The notes under the pieces: model-generated
The model's input: the letters and a program-made list of their open reading frames with translations, nothing else
What the model was told of the DNA's origin: nothing
The model's database searches: none
Translations under genes and position numbers: made by a program
From: UBA4733 sp036734945
Lineage (GTDB): Bacteria > Chloroflexota > UBA4733
Length of the DNA stretch: 64,000 nucleotides
NCBI GenBank assembly: GCA_036734945.1
Contig: DAIMXP010000003.1
Location: 1-64,000, forward strand
Reading direction: 5' to 3'
Shown: piece by piece, positions 1-6,922 of the stretch
Numbering within the stretch: position 1 is the stretch's first letter
Layout: each line of letters starts with the position of its first letter

Positions 1-54
1 ATTGCGAAGAAGCTCAACGCCGGCATGCTCGTTCGCAAGTGGGAGTGGTTTTAG
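1..54 (+). CDS. C-terminal end of a gene cut by the window edge
   Basis: Frame 1 is open from the first base to a TAG at 52-54 and encodes 17 residues ending KWEWF. The fragment is too short to identify. It is followed by about 100 bp of apparently non-coding DNA before the next gene on the same strand. Confidence 0.35.
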   Translation: MAKKLNAGMLVRKWEWF

Positions 55-158
55 CGAACCGGTATGGCGGCGGAAAAACACCACCCGCCGGTAGCCGAAC
101 GGGCGTTCTGGGGCCATCCTGACATCATCTCAGGCATGTTCCGAAAGGGGAGGGTGCG

Positions 159-680
159 ATGCGTCCGCGCTGGTGGCTGCTGATTATCGTGATCTTGTTG
201 GGTATCTTCGCCGTATACGACGTGCGGACCTATAACCCGACGCTCATTGCTGCTCAGAAAGCGTCACTTCCGGCTTCAGCGTCCGCACCGTACATGACGC
301 CGGTGCCAGCCGTGCCGACCCCGCTATCCCTGAACCTTATGCCGAACGTCAGCGCGGCAGATCGTGCCTACCTGACCACTGAACTTCCCACGATGCGGCT
401 TGTTCAGCAAGAAGTGGCACAGTTTTCTCAACGCACCGGTGAGGCGTCGGGCAATCTATTGCAGCAACCGCGTGACGCGCCGCCGGATATGGCCGGCATT
501 GATGCTGACCTCACGCTCACTGGGTCGGACCTCGTAACCATTGCTCAGAACTTTGCGGAGGGCGTCGATCAACAGGATACTAGCAAGCTGAAAGTTGCAG
601 TTCAGGCGATAAACGACCTCACGCGCCGGATCAATGATGCGAACGACCGTCTTGCGCCCTTTATACCGGTCGGTGGGTAG
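159..680 (+). CDS. Hypothetical single-pass membrane protein
   Basis: This 173-residue protein begins with a short basic stretch and a hydrophobic segment at about residues 5-20, which looks like an uncleaved signal anchor. A Pro/Ala/Ser-rich stretch follows at about residues 30-60, then a mostly hydrophilic, probably helical domain. It would expose its C-terminal part outside the membrane. A GGGGAGGG ribosome site lies just before the ATG. I do not recognise the family. No partner gene is obvious; the next genes are a toxin-antitoxin pair on the opposite strand. Confidence 0.6.
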   Translation: MRPRWWLLIIVILLGIFAVYDVRTYNPTLIAAQKASLPASASAPYMTPVPAVPTPLSLNLMPNVSAADRAYLTTELPTMRLVQQEVAQFSQRTGEASGNLLQQPRDAPPDMAGIDADLTLTGSDLVTIAQNFAEGVDQQDTSKLKVAVQAINDLTRRINDANDRLAPFIPVGG

Positions 681-723
681 GCGGCTCCGGCCAGTCGATC
701 TCGCCGGGGCCACGCCAAACGCC

Positions 724-1041
724 TCAGACCTTGCCGGACTTCCTCAGCGCGTTACACCGGCGGGTCGCCTCGTCGTAGACGCCTTCGTGGTGGGCGACCA
801 GAAACACGAGGCAGGCGCCATCATCAGAAAGGACGAAATAGACCGCCCGATGTTCCCCGCTGGGCAAGGAAAACTCCAGGGAACGCGCCCCTTTGAGGCT
901 GCCCTGGAGTATATGCCCCTGGTAAGGATTCGTTGTCAGGACAGCTAACGCGTCCCGAACGCGCGTTTCCCAAGCGCGAAGTCGCCGAATGTCCTTTGCC
1001 GCTTCGCGCGTGAATTGCAGCCGGTATGGGCTACCGGGCAT
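724..1041 (-). CDS. RelE-family toxin
   Basis: About 105 residues from the chosen start. The sequence has the RelE/ParE layout: a first strand (YRLQFTREAAKDIRRL), a central basic part with GSLKGARSLEF, then EHRAVYFVLSDD and a C-terminal strand with LVFLVAHHEGVY. Members of the family are mRNA interferases or gyrase poisons; which applies here cannot be said. The start is uncertain because in-frame ATGs occur at 1074, 1056 and 1041. I chose 1041 because it puts the first strand at the N-terminus. It overlaps the stop of the upstream AbrB-like antitoxin, so the two are translationally coupled. Confidence 0.75.
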   Translation of the reverse strand: MPGSPYRLQFTREAAKDIRRLRAWETRVRDALAVLTTNPYQGHILQGSLKGARSLEFSLPSGEHRAVYFVLSDDGACLVFLVAHHEGVYDEATRRCNALRKSGKV

Positions 1042-1282
1042 CCTCGGTATCGTCATCCCCGGCAAACACCTCATCGAGCGTCAGCGTCTTGCCGTCCCGA
1101 TATTCGTTCAGCGCGTGCGACGCAAGCACATCGAAGGGGTTGAGCGCCTTCGCATAGCGATACACCCGCACGCCTTCTTCCTCGACCGTCTCCATACACA
1201 ACGTATCCCCCGGTGCGATCTCGCCACGCTCTTCCTTGGGAATCGTAATGCGGAAGCGATGGTCCACCTGTACCGTCACCAT
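1031..1282 (-). CDS. AbrB/SpoVT-type antitoxin
   Basis: This 83-residue protein opens with the swapped-hairpin AbrB signature (VTVQVDHRFRITIPKEER, then GDTLCMETVEEEGVRVYRY) and ends in an acidic tail suited to binding the toxin. The start at 1282 is supported by the position of the AbrB motif and by a GGGGAAG site; an open frame continues upstream but has no homologous sequence. It is the first gene of a two-gene operon with the RelE-like toxin, and as in other modules of this type it probably represses its own promoter. Confidence 0.75.
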   Translation of the reverse strand: MVTVQVDHRFRITIPKEERGEIAPGDTLCMETVEEEGVRVYRYAKALNPFDVLASHALNEYRDGKTLTLDEVFAGDDDTEDAR

Positions 1283-1440
1283 GTCTTCCCCGTTCCTCTC
1301 TTGTGGGGATTTCCCCCATAGTATAGAGTACCGGAGCGCATTTCCTCTGCGATGAAGGATGGGTAACATTTCCGGCACGCCGACTTGCGGATTCGCATCA
1401 CCGTTTGGGTCCAACTGCGGCCCGCTCGGTCTATCCGGAA

Positions 1441-1710
1441 TCAACGGAGAGCGCGACACCTAGCCTTCGATAGCCTTCTTGCCGTTCCCGGCACCTCGTC
1501 GAATGATCGTCTCTGTCGTGCCTCCTCTACCAGCTCGCGCCAGTTGGCAGGGTTGCCGGCAATCACTGAGTAGTACCCGTCCGTGAACGCCGCATTGTCG
1601 AACTCCCGGTCGGGGATCTGCTCCGGCCAGTCGCGCCGACGCCCGCAGGGCGGCCGTGCCAGCAGTTCGGCACAGCTGTCGACCAGTTCGTCCGCTGGCA
1701 AGGTTTCCAT
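1441..1710 (-). pseudogene. Fragment of an unidentified gene
   Basis: The frame encodes 89 residues from an internal ATG. The same frame is protein-like upstream of that ATG (HASYAAWFHEM) back to a stop near 1752, with no start codon there, so the 5' end of an older gene seems lost. The C-terminal end, rich in Arg and Ser, looks random. Its position between a toxin-antitoxin pair and a restriction-gene remnant fits a decayed mobile region. I do not recognise the family. Confidence 0.3.
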
Positions 1711-1785
1711 CTCGTGGAACCAGGCGGCATAGGAGGCATGGTCGAATGGCTCGCCTTATGGCGCAGCCGGTGACGGCAGACCGTG

Positions 1786-2031
1786 CTACCCGGCCGCCAC
1801 GACGTCTGCGACGATAGGGAGTCGGTCGCCGGAGGGCGGCGCCGCTTCACCAGAGGCTTGCGCTACTCCCGACCGTTCAAGGTTGAGCTGAAGCAGCCGC
1901 CGTAAGATGTCTTCGTCGGTCAGGTCGTGTGGCCAGCCGTAGGCGTCGAGGACGGCGTGGTCGAGTGTGCGGTGTGCCAGGTCGAGCCAGGTGGGGCGCT
2001 GGTTGTACAGGTTGGTGAGCGTGCGCCCGCC
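1786..2031 (-). pseudogene. C-terminal remnant of an MmeI-like restriction-methylase
   Basis: On the minus strand this stretch reads LTNLYNQRPTWLDLAHRTL, then AVLDAYGWPHDLTDEDILRR, and ends at a TAG. It is nearly the same as the last ~60 residues of the intact enzyme at 15274-18015, but its C-terminal tail differs. Nothing of the nuclease or methylase domains precedes it; homology stops abruptly near 2031, just before a PIN toxin module. It is therefore a deletion scar or a recombination footprint and not a functional gene. Confidence 0.75.
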
Positions 2032-2091
2032 CCGGACCTTTCACGCCGCGTTGCCGGTGCTATGCTAGAGCAGAACAATGGGAGGACATCC

Positions 2092-2286
2092 ATGCAAAGC
2101 GCCGTCGCAGAGATTAATATTGGTCAGGATGAGCAGCGCCAGGAGCAGGTTCGTCGCAACCAGGCCGTCATTGCGTTGCTGAATGCCTGGGAGCACGAGG
2201 ACCCGAACGAACAGCGAGAGACCATCGAACTCCTGATGCGCACCCTGGATGTGGACCGGACATCGAGTCGGAGGATCTTCCCGTGA
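2092..2286 (+). CDS. Small antitoxin upstream of a PIN toxin
   Basis: A 64-residue hydrophilic protein with helices rich in Gln, Glu and Arg (for example DEQRQEQVRRNQAVIALLNA). A GGAGG site sits 6 nt before the ATG. The next gene is a PIN-domain nuclease that begins within about 17 nt of this stop, and such short acidic proteins before PIN genes normally neutralise the nuclease. I cannot place it in a named antitoxin family. Confidence 0.65.
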   Translation: MQSAVAEINIGQDEQRQEQVRRNQAVIALLNAWEHEDPNEQRETIELLMRTLDVDRTSSRRIFP

Positions 2287-2302
2287 GGGTGTCGACACTC
2301 CG

Positions 2303-2761
2303 GTGATTGTATTGCTTGATTCAGGGCCGCTGGGGTTGGTCACTAACCCGAGTGGAACGGCGGAGAGCCTGCGTTGCAAGCAGTGGCTCGTCGATCTCCT
2401 TGGACAGGGGATACGGACGCTCGTTCCTGAGATCACCGATTACGAAGTCCGGCGTGAACTGCTCCGGGCGGGTCGTACGCGTGGCCTGGCTCATCTGGAT
2501 CAGCTCAAAGCGACCACTGGCTACGTGCCTCTGACGACAGAGGCGATGTTGCAGGCGGCAGAATTTTGGGCGCAAGCGCGGCGGCAAGGACAGCCGACCG
2601 CACCTGACCTGGCGCTTGACGGGGACGTAATCCTGGCTGCGCAAGCGGTGCTGCTGGCGCAGCAGGAACGTGACACCGTGGTGATTGCAACCACCAATGT
2701 CGGCCATCTTTCGCGCTTTGCTCCGGCGCAGCACTGGCAGGATATCCAGGCGCCGACCTAA
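2303..2761 (+). CDS. PIN-domain ribonuclease toxin (VapC-like)
   Basis: About 152 residues. The PIN acidic residues are visible: Asp in VIVLLDSGPLG at the N-terminus, Glu in PEITDYEVRREL, Asp in ALDGDVILAAQA, and a C-terminal VIATTNVGHLSRF with the TTN form of the last motif. PIN toxins cleave RNA using Mg2+. The start is uncertain: an ATG at 2249 overlaps the antitoxin gene, while GTG at 2303 places the first catalytic Asp within seven residues of the start, as is usual in the family. It forms a two-gene module with the preceding antitoxin. Confidence 0.75.
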   Translation: MIVLLDSGPLGLVTNPSGTAESLRCKQWLVDLLGQGIRTLVPEITDYEVRRELLRAGRTRGLAHLDQLKATTGYVPLTTEAMLQAAEFWAQARRQGQPTAPDLALDGDVILAAQAVLLAQQERDTVVIATTNVGHLSRFAPAQHWQDIQAPT

Positions 2762-2786
2762 TGAAGCAGTACGGACGGCCTAACCG

Positions 2787-2984
2787 CTAGTCTGTGTCGG
2801 CCTCTTCGGCGGGATGGCGTGACCGTTGGTCATCGCACAGGCGCACCTCGAAGAGGACAGTGACCGGATGGAACTCGTCCTTGAAGTCGGTGGTGTCGTG
2901 GGTATCCCAAAATGCCGCTTCCTCTTCCAGATTGGCGAACTCGGGGATACGGCTCGGCTGCATACCGGTGGTGGCATCGCTCAT
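2787..2984 (-). pseudogene. Truncated CopG-type antitoxin, copy A
   Basis: The first ~45 residues (PSRIPEFANLEEEAAFWDTH and the following DEFHPV stretch) match the intact antitoxin at 4865-5170. After FEV the similarity ends and the ribbon-helix-helix DNA-binding half is missing, so the protein stops at 65 residues. It overlaps the 3' end of a broken toxin gene (ATGA overlap), the same arrangement as in copy B. It is probably non-functional. Confidence 0.65.
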
Positions 2985-3305
2985 GACATCGTCTCTCTCT
3001 GCTCGTGGTAGCGTCTCGTTTCGCCGGCATTCGCGTTGTGGGCGGTGACGCAGTAGTAGAGGTCATCGCTGTTTGGCTTCAGAATGATGGCGAGCATTCA
3101 ACCGACGCGAGTCGGGCCACCAATACGGATTCGTTACTTGTATGCCTCACTGGCGATGAAGTCGCCCGGGCAGACTTGCTGCACCTCTCGTCGCATCACA
3201 TTGTGGCGGGCGATGTGCGCCACGTTCCAATCATCCCAGCGGAGGCGCCGGACCCGTACCTCGTTCGCGCCTCGATTGTACGGGACTTGGCCTTTGATGC
3301 GACAG
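2981..3305 (-). pseudogene. BrnT-like toxin broken by two nonsense codons, copy A
   Basis: Read on the minus strand, the frame contains RWDDWNVAHIARHNVMRREV, then SEAYK followed by a stop, IRIGGPTRVG followed by a second stop, and MLAIILKPNSDDLYYCVTAH to the end. At the two stop positions the parallel copy at 5167-5362 has sense codons (KEPIRI and AGRMLA). The family is DUF497/BrnT-like by pattern (WNVAHIARHNV and VYYCVTAHDANAGEMRRYFE), an RNase fold. This copy cannot make full-length toxin. Confidence 0.65.
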
Positions 3306-3479
3306 ACGGGCAGCGTGGCGCGTAACGGCGCTGTCCGCAGGCTGTCCGCGCCACATCGAACCCCATTGTCGGCTCGGACGCCACGATCGGCCTACTTCTA
3401 TTGCCATAATGCAGCGAATTGCGTTCTGACGACTATACATGAGTTAGCATGTTGCTTTCCGGGCGAGAAAGGCACGCCA

Positions 3480-3896
3480 ATGAGCATCGGCTTCCCATCA
3501 GGTCAGGCGGCGCGCATCGCTGGCGTCTCCTACCGGACCCTCGACTTCTGGGCGCGGTCGGGCTTTATTGAGCCGAGCATTGTCCAATCGTCAGGCAAAG
3601 GGAGCGATCGGATTTACTCTTTCCAGGACATTGTGGCGATTCGGGTCGCCGGTAAGTTGCGGGAGGCAGGGGTTAGCCTACAGGCGCTTCGCAAGGTGCT
3701 CCGATATCTTCAGGAACGCGAGGGCTTTGAGACCCCGCTTGCTGAAACATACCTCGTCTCCGATGGTCGCGATGTATTCGAGAAACGGGGGGACGAGGTT
3801 TTATCGGTACTCCGGCGTCCGGGCCAGGCCGCCTTCTCCTGGGTGCTCGATCTCACAGGAGTCGTGGAAGAAGTACGGAGTCTACTGGCGGCTTAG
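3480..3896 (+). CDS. MerR-type HTH regulator
   Basis: This 138-residue protein has a winged MerR-type helix-turn-helix near the N-terminus (SGQAARIAGVSYRTLDFWAR, then IYSFQDIVAIRVAGKLREAG), followed by a helical stretch and a C-terminal domain of unknown role. ATG 3480 was chosen because the HTH starts at once after it; the open frame upstream is not protein-like. It lies 31 nt before a HigB-like toxin and may belong to the same transcript. No cysteine cluster for metal sensing is visible. Confidence 0.7.
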   Translation: MSIGFPSGQAARIAGVSYRTLDFWARSGFIEPSIVQSSGKGSDRIYSFQDIVAIRVAGKLREAGVSLQALRKVLRYLQEREGFETPLAETYLVSDGRDVFEKRGDEVLSVLRRPGQAAFSWVLDLTGVVEEVRSLLAA

Positions 3897-3927
3897 GTTG
3901 GATGACATGGGAGGCGGGACGTAGGCG

Positions 3928-4365
3928 GTGCCCGAGGGTTGGTCGCAAAAGCTGATCTGGACCTTTGCCGTGATGCCCGGCGGCGCGGTGCCGATGTATG
4001 ATTTCCTTGATGCGCAGCGAAAGCAACAGAGGCGTCTCGAATTTCTCCTGACCAAAATGCGTGCCGCCGCCAAACTCGGCTGGGAGCCGGCGTCAAGAAT
4101 GCGGAAGTTCGAGCCGGTCACCGATGTCGACGATGTTTTCGAGTTTCGGACCGAGTTTGTTCGTGTACAACTGCGGGTATATTTCGCGATCTACAGGCCC
4201 AGCACCGCAGAGGGCACGTACCTCGTGGCATTGGAAGCCACGACCGAGAAGGTCGGTAAGGGAAAGATCCCAGCACCGCTCAAAGCTTTGCTGGGGCGAA
4301 GATTGCGCGAGTGGGAACGCGAGAAGCAGATCGTGCCACTCCCTGATTCGTCGGACTTGACGTAG
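3928..4365 (+). CDS. HigB/Gp49-like toxin
   Basis: A 145-residue basic protein starting at GTG, with GGGAGGCGGGA before it. The pattern YDFLDAQRKQQRRLEFLL, GWEPASRMRKFEPV, FEFRTEFVRVQLRVYFAIYR and VALEATTEKVGKGKIP matches the RelE-fold HigB/Gp49 family, which cleaves mRNA at the ribosome. The lysines and arginines near the C-terminus could be catalytic. A helix-turn-helix gene follows 45 nt downstream, the usual toxin-then-antitoxin order of HigBA modules. Confidence 0.7.
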   Translation: MPEGWSQKLIWTFAVMPGGAVPMYDFLDAQRKQQRRLEFLLTKMRAAAKLGWEPASRMRKFEPVTDVDDVFEFRTEFVRVQLRVYFAIYRPSTAEGTYLVALEATTEKVGKGKIPAPLKALLGRRLREWEREKQIVPLPDSSDLT

Positions 4366-4410
4366 GCGGTATCATTCAAGGAATGGTGCTATCGAATAAG
4401 CTACCAGACG

Positions 4411-4812
4411 ATGAAAGGGAACATTGTGGCTCGGAGCGTTGATGCTGTCGATGAATACATTGCGCGGTTGTCAGAGGACGACCCGGACTCCGCCGTGTTC
4501 ATTGCTGCTTTCGAGAGCAACGAGGGGTTGATGCAGGCGTTGATTGATGCGCGCGAGGCCGCTGGCGTTTCCCAGCGGCAATTAGCAAAGACGATGGGGA
4601 CGTCGGCTTCAGTGGTGGTACACATGGAAGCTGGCCACTCTGATCCCCGTCAGTCAACGGTCGCACGATATGCAGCGTCCCTAGGTAAGGTAGTACGTTG
4701 GGAACTGGTCGACTCTGCGGTATGTCAACCTGCGCCACCATCGAAGGATGAACACATGGCCATTCTTCAGCGCCTTGCCGGGAAGCGAGCGGCAGACCCG
4801 GCCCAGGTTTAG
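4411..4812 (+). CDS. XRE-family antitoxin (HigA-like)
   Basis: The 133-residue protein has an N-terminal helical part, then a Cro/C1-type helix-turn-helix (LIDAREAAGVSQRQLAKTMG, SASVVVHMEAG). The position after a HigB-like toxin suggests that it neutralises the toxin and represses the operon. The C-terminal ~30 residues are low in similarity to the family and overlap a remnant of a restriction gene on the other strand, so the original 3' end may have been replaced. Confidence 0.7.
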   Translation: MKGNIVARSVDAVDEYIARLSEDDPDSAVFIAAFESNEGLMQALIDAREAAGVSQRQLAKTMGTSASVVVHMEAGHSDPRQSTVARYAASLGKVVRWELVDSAVCQPAPPSKDEHMAILQRLAGKRAADPAQV

Positions 4813-4880
4813 CACCAGCAGCCAGCGCAGGATGTCCTCATCACTCAGATCGTGTGTCCAGCGGTCATTCAGTGCTGCGG
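4795..4880 (-). pseudogene. Second C-terminal remnant of the restriction-methylase family
   Basis: The minus strand encodes WTHDLSDEDILRWLLVLNLG, which aligns with the WPHELSDEEILSRLLGLNLE stretch near the end of the intact enzyme at 15274-18015. Only about 28 codons remain. It lies at the junction between the HigA-like gene and copy B of the decayed CopG/BrnT module, so it marks a recombination boundary. Confidence 0.6.
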
Positions 4881-5170
4881 TGACGGTCACGCAGGTAGTT
4901 TTGCACGACCGACCGGACGAGTGACGGCTTCCGCAGCCCCTGTTGTTGGGCGAGAACCGTCAACTGGCGATCCGTCTCCGCATCCAGGCGAATCGCTATC
5001 TTTTTTGACGGTAGGGCATCCGACAAGTGCTCCTCGAAGATCACGTTGACCGGATGAAACTCGTCCTCGAAGGCGGTGGTGTCGTGGGTGTCCCAAAATG
5101 TCGCTTCCTCTTCCAGGCTGGCGAACTCCGGGATACGGCTCGGGTGCATATCGGTGATAGGGTCGCTCAT
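4865..5170 (-). CDS. CopG-family antitoxin, copy B (full length)
   Basis: A 101-residue protein. The first half (PSRIPEFASLEEEATFWDTH and the following DEFHPVNVIFEEHL) is the toxin-binding part typical of BrnA/CopG antitoxins. The second half (PSKKIAIRLDAETDRQLTVL and the rest to about residue 95) is a ribbon-helix-helix DNA-binding domain. Its ATG overlaps the stop of the truncated toxin gene upstream (ATGA). Because that toxin lacks its 5' end, this is probably an orphan antitoxin. Confidence 0.7.
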   Translation of the reverse strand: MSDPITDMHPSRIPEFASLEEEATFWDTHDTTAFEDEFHPVNVIFEEHLSDALPSKKIAIRLDAETDRQLTVLAQQQGLRKPSLVRSVVQNYLRDRHRSTE

Positions 5171-5362
5171 GCCATCGTCTCCCTCTGCTCAAAGTAGCGT
5201 CTCATTTCGCCGGCGTTCGCGTCGTGGGCGGTGACACAATAGTAGACGCCATCGCCGTTTGACTTAAGAATGATGGCGAGCATCCGACCGGCACGAGTCG
5301 GGCCAACAATACGGATTGGTTCCTTGTATGTCTCACTGGCGATAAAGTCGCCCCGCCGGATG
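5167..5362 (-). pseudogene. BrnT-like toxin missing its 5' part, copy B
   Basis: The minus strand encodes the toxin C-terminus (ETYKEPIRIVGPTRAGRMLA, then YYCVTAHDANAGEMRRYFEQ) and ends with an ATGA overlap onto the antitoxin start. Similarity to copy A is clear up to about 5362 and then stops; the upstream DNA has no matching N-terminal half. In contrast to copy A, the codons at the two nonsense positions are intact here, so the two copies decayed in different ways. Confidence 0.65.
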
Positions 5363-5782
5363 GTAGGTGGAAATTCCCTTGGGGAAACGAATAGCCACCA
5401 AAGGTGCTAGCAGCATCGGCAGGAATGGTAACATAGTATAAGTAGTACCATTGCGTTACCCAGAGGCGACTGGAGAGCGGGAATTCCATTATATTTTCGG
5501 AAGAGCGTTCGATTTGGTCCCGTTCGCCTTAACTTCTCGAAGTCCGGCGTTGGTGCTTCTGCGGGGGTTCGAGGTGCTCGCGCATCTACCGGACCAGCTG
5601 GGACGTTTGTTACCATAGGGCGGGGCGGTGTGTATTACCGGCAGCGCGTCGGTGGCCCAACGACTCGCGCCCATTCGCGGTGGACGGGATCTTCCGACCA
5701 CGGGGCCAACACAGAGCCGAGGGCCGGCCGGGCCGGAGTTGCGCCGGAGGCGAGCGCCAGCGAGCCCGCTGATGTTGGGCAA
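5363..5782. other. Intergenic region, nothing recognised
   Basis: This 420-bp stretch carries no convincing gene. An open frame runs through its last 150 bp into the J-domain gene from a GTG at 5630, but the encoded sequence is low-complexity and without similarity to a domain. The promoter of the J-domain gene should lie here; I could not pick out clear -35 and -10 boxes. Confidence 0.4.
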
Positions 5783-6913
5783 ATGGTGGACATGTCTTCC
5801 GCCGACATGCTGGCGCAACTCAATCGCTGCGCGGCGCACACGCCGTTGGCGCCAATCCTCCAAATAGTGACCGTCCTCGCTGCCTTCGCAAGTCTTCTGT
5901 TCATCGCCCTTACACCATTTCTCGGCTTATTGCCAGTGATAATTCTGATAGTCGGCTTGGTTGGAAGCAGAGAGGTACATCGTCGTGAAGAGCACCTCTT
6001 GAGCTTCCCACTCTCCTTCAACCTTGAACAGGAGGCGGCAAAGCGATTCGAGGATATCACGGCTGCGTGTGGAGCTTTGGCAACGGCGCAGGTGCTCTGG
6101 CAGATTGACTCCGATACTGCTGTCCATGATTGGAAACGAAATGCTGGCGCCACCTCCCATGTGCGGCGTCACGTCATCCGCATCGCCAAAGTGCGGCCAC
6201 CTTTTATTTCAACGGATATCGATGTCTGGGGGACAGCCAACAGCAGCCTTAGACTCTTCTTCCTCCCTGATTACCTCTATGTCTACCAACAAGACCCAAT
6301 GAAAAGCTACGGCGTCGTCTCCTACGACAACCTTCGAGTAGTCTACACGGACGGATCCTTTATCGAGTCAAGTACCGTACCGGGAGATGCGGAAGTAATA
6401 GATTACACATGGCAGTACGTGCGCGTTGATGGTGGAGCAGATTTACGGTTCAAGTACAACCGGCAGATCCCGCGTGTTCGCTACGGATACGTCACACTGA
6501 CTTCAGAGTCTGGATTGGCTATGCATTTGCAAGTCTCTTCGGCCGCGGCGGCAGAACGATTCTCTCTGGCTTTTTCGCCGCGCAGGCGCGCAGATCATGG
6601 CGCAGCAGGACCACGATCCGATGGGCCTAGGCGAAAACAGGCCCCTCCAGGTAATGACGAACGGGCGCGGGCCTCGAGGGGACCCGAACCGGAACGCGAG
6701 GGTTGGGGTGACGCTAAGCCAACTGCTTACGACGTCCTCGGTGTATCGCCGAGTGCGACCGCGGCGGAGATACATGCCGCGTACCGTCAAATGGCACAGC
6801 AATATCATCCCGATAGAGTCGCTGCCCTGGGGCCGGAGTTCCGAGAGCTAGCCGAGCGCCGGATGAAGGAAATCAACCTGGCATATGATCAATTGCGACG
6901 TGGCGGAACGTAA
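5783..6913 (+). CDS. Membrane-anchored J-domain (DnaJ-like) protein
   Basis: A 376-residue protein with two adjacent hydrophobic segments at about residues 25-60, a central soluble part of about 200 residues rich in beta-type sequence (AKVRPPFISTDIDVWG and SSLRLFFLPDYLYVYQQ), a charged linker, and a J domain at about residues 313-376 with the essential HPD motif (QQYHPDRV). J domains stimulate the ATPase of Hsp70 (DnaK), so it could recruit DnaK to the membrane face. The ATG at 5783 was preferred over ATG 5792 and an upstream GTG at 5630. It is followed after 9 nt by a lipoprotein gene, so the two are probably co-transcribed. Confidence 0.7.
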   Translation: MVDMSSADMLAQLNRCAAHTPLAPILQIVTVLAAFASLLFIALTPFLGLLPVIILIVGLVGSREVHRREEHLLSFPLSFNLEQEAAKRFEDITAACGALATAQVLWQIDSDTAVHDWKRNAGATSHVRRHVIRIAKVRPPFISTDIDVWGTANSSLRLFFLPDYLYVYQQDPMKSYGVVSYDNLRVVYTDGSFIESSTVPGDAEVIDYTWQYVRVDGGADLRFKYNRQIPRVRYGYVTLTSESGLAMHLQVSSAAAAERFSLAFSPRRRADHGAAGPRSDGPRRKQAPPGNDERARASRGPEPEREGWGDAKPTAYDVLGVSPSATAAEIHAAYRQMAQQYHPDRVAALGPEFRELAERRMKEINLAYDQLRRGGT

Positions 6914-6922
6914 CAGCAGAAG

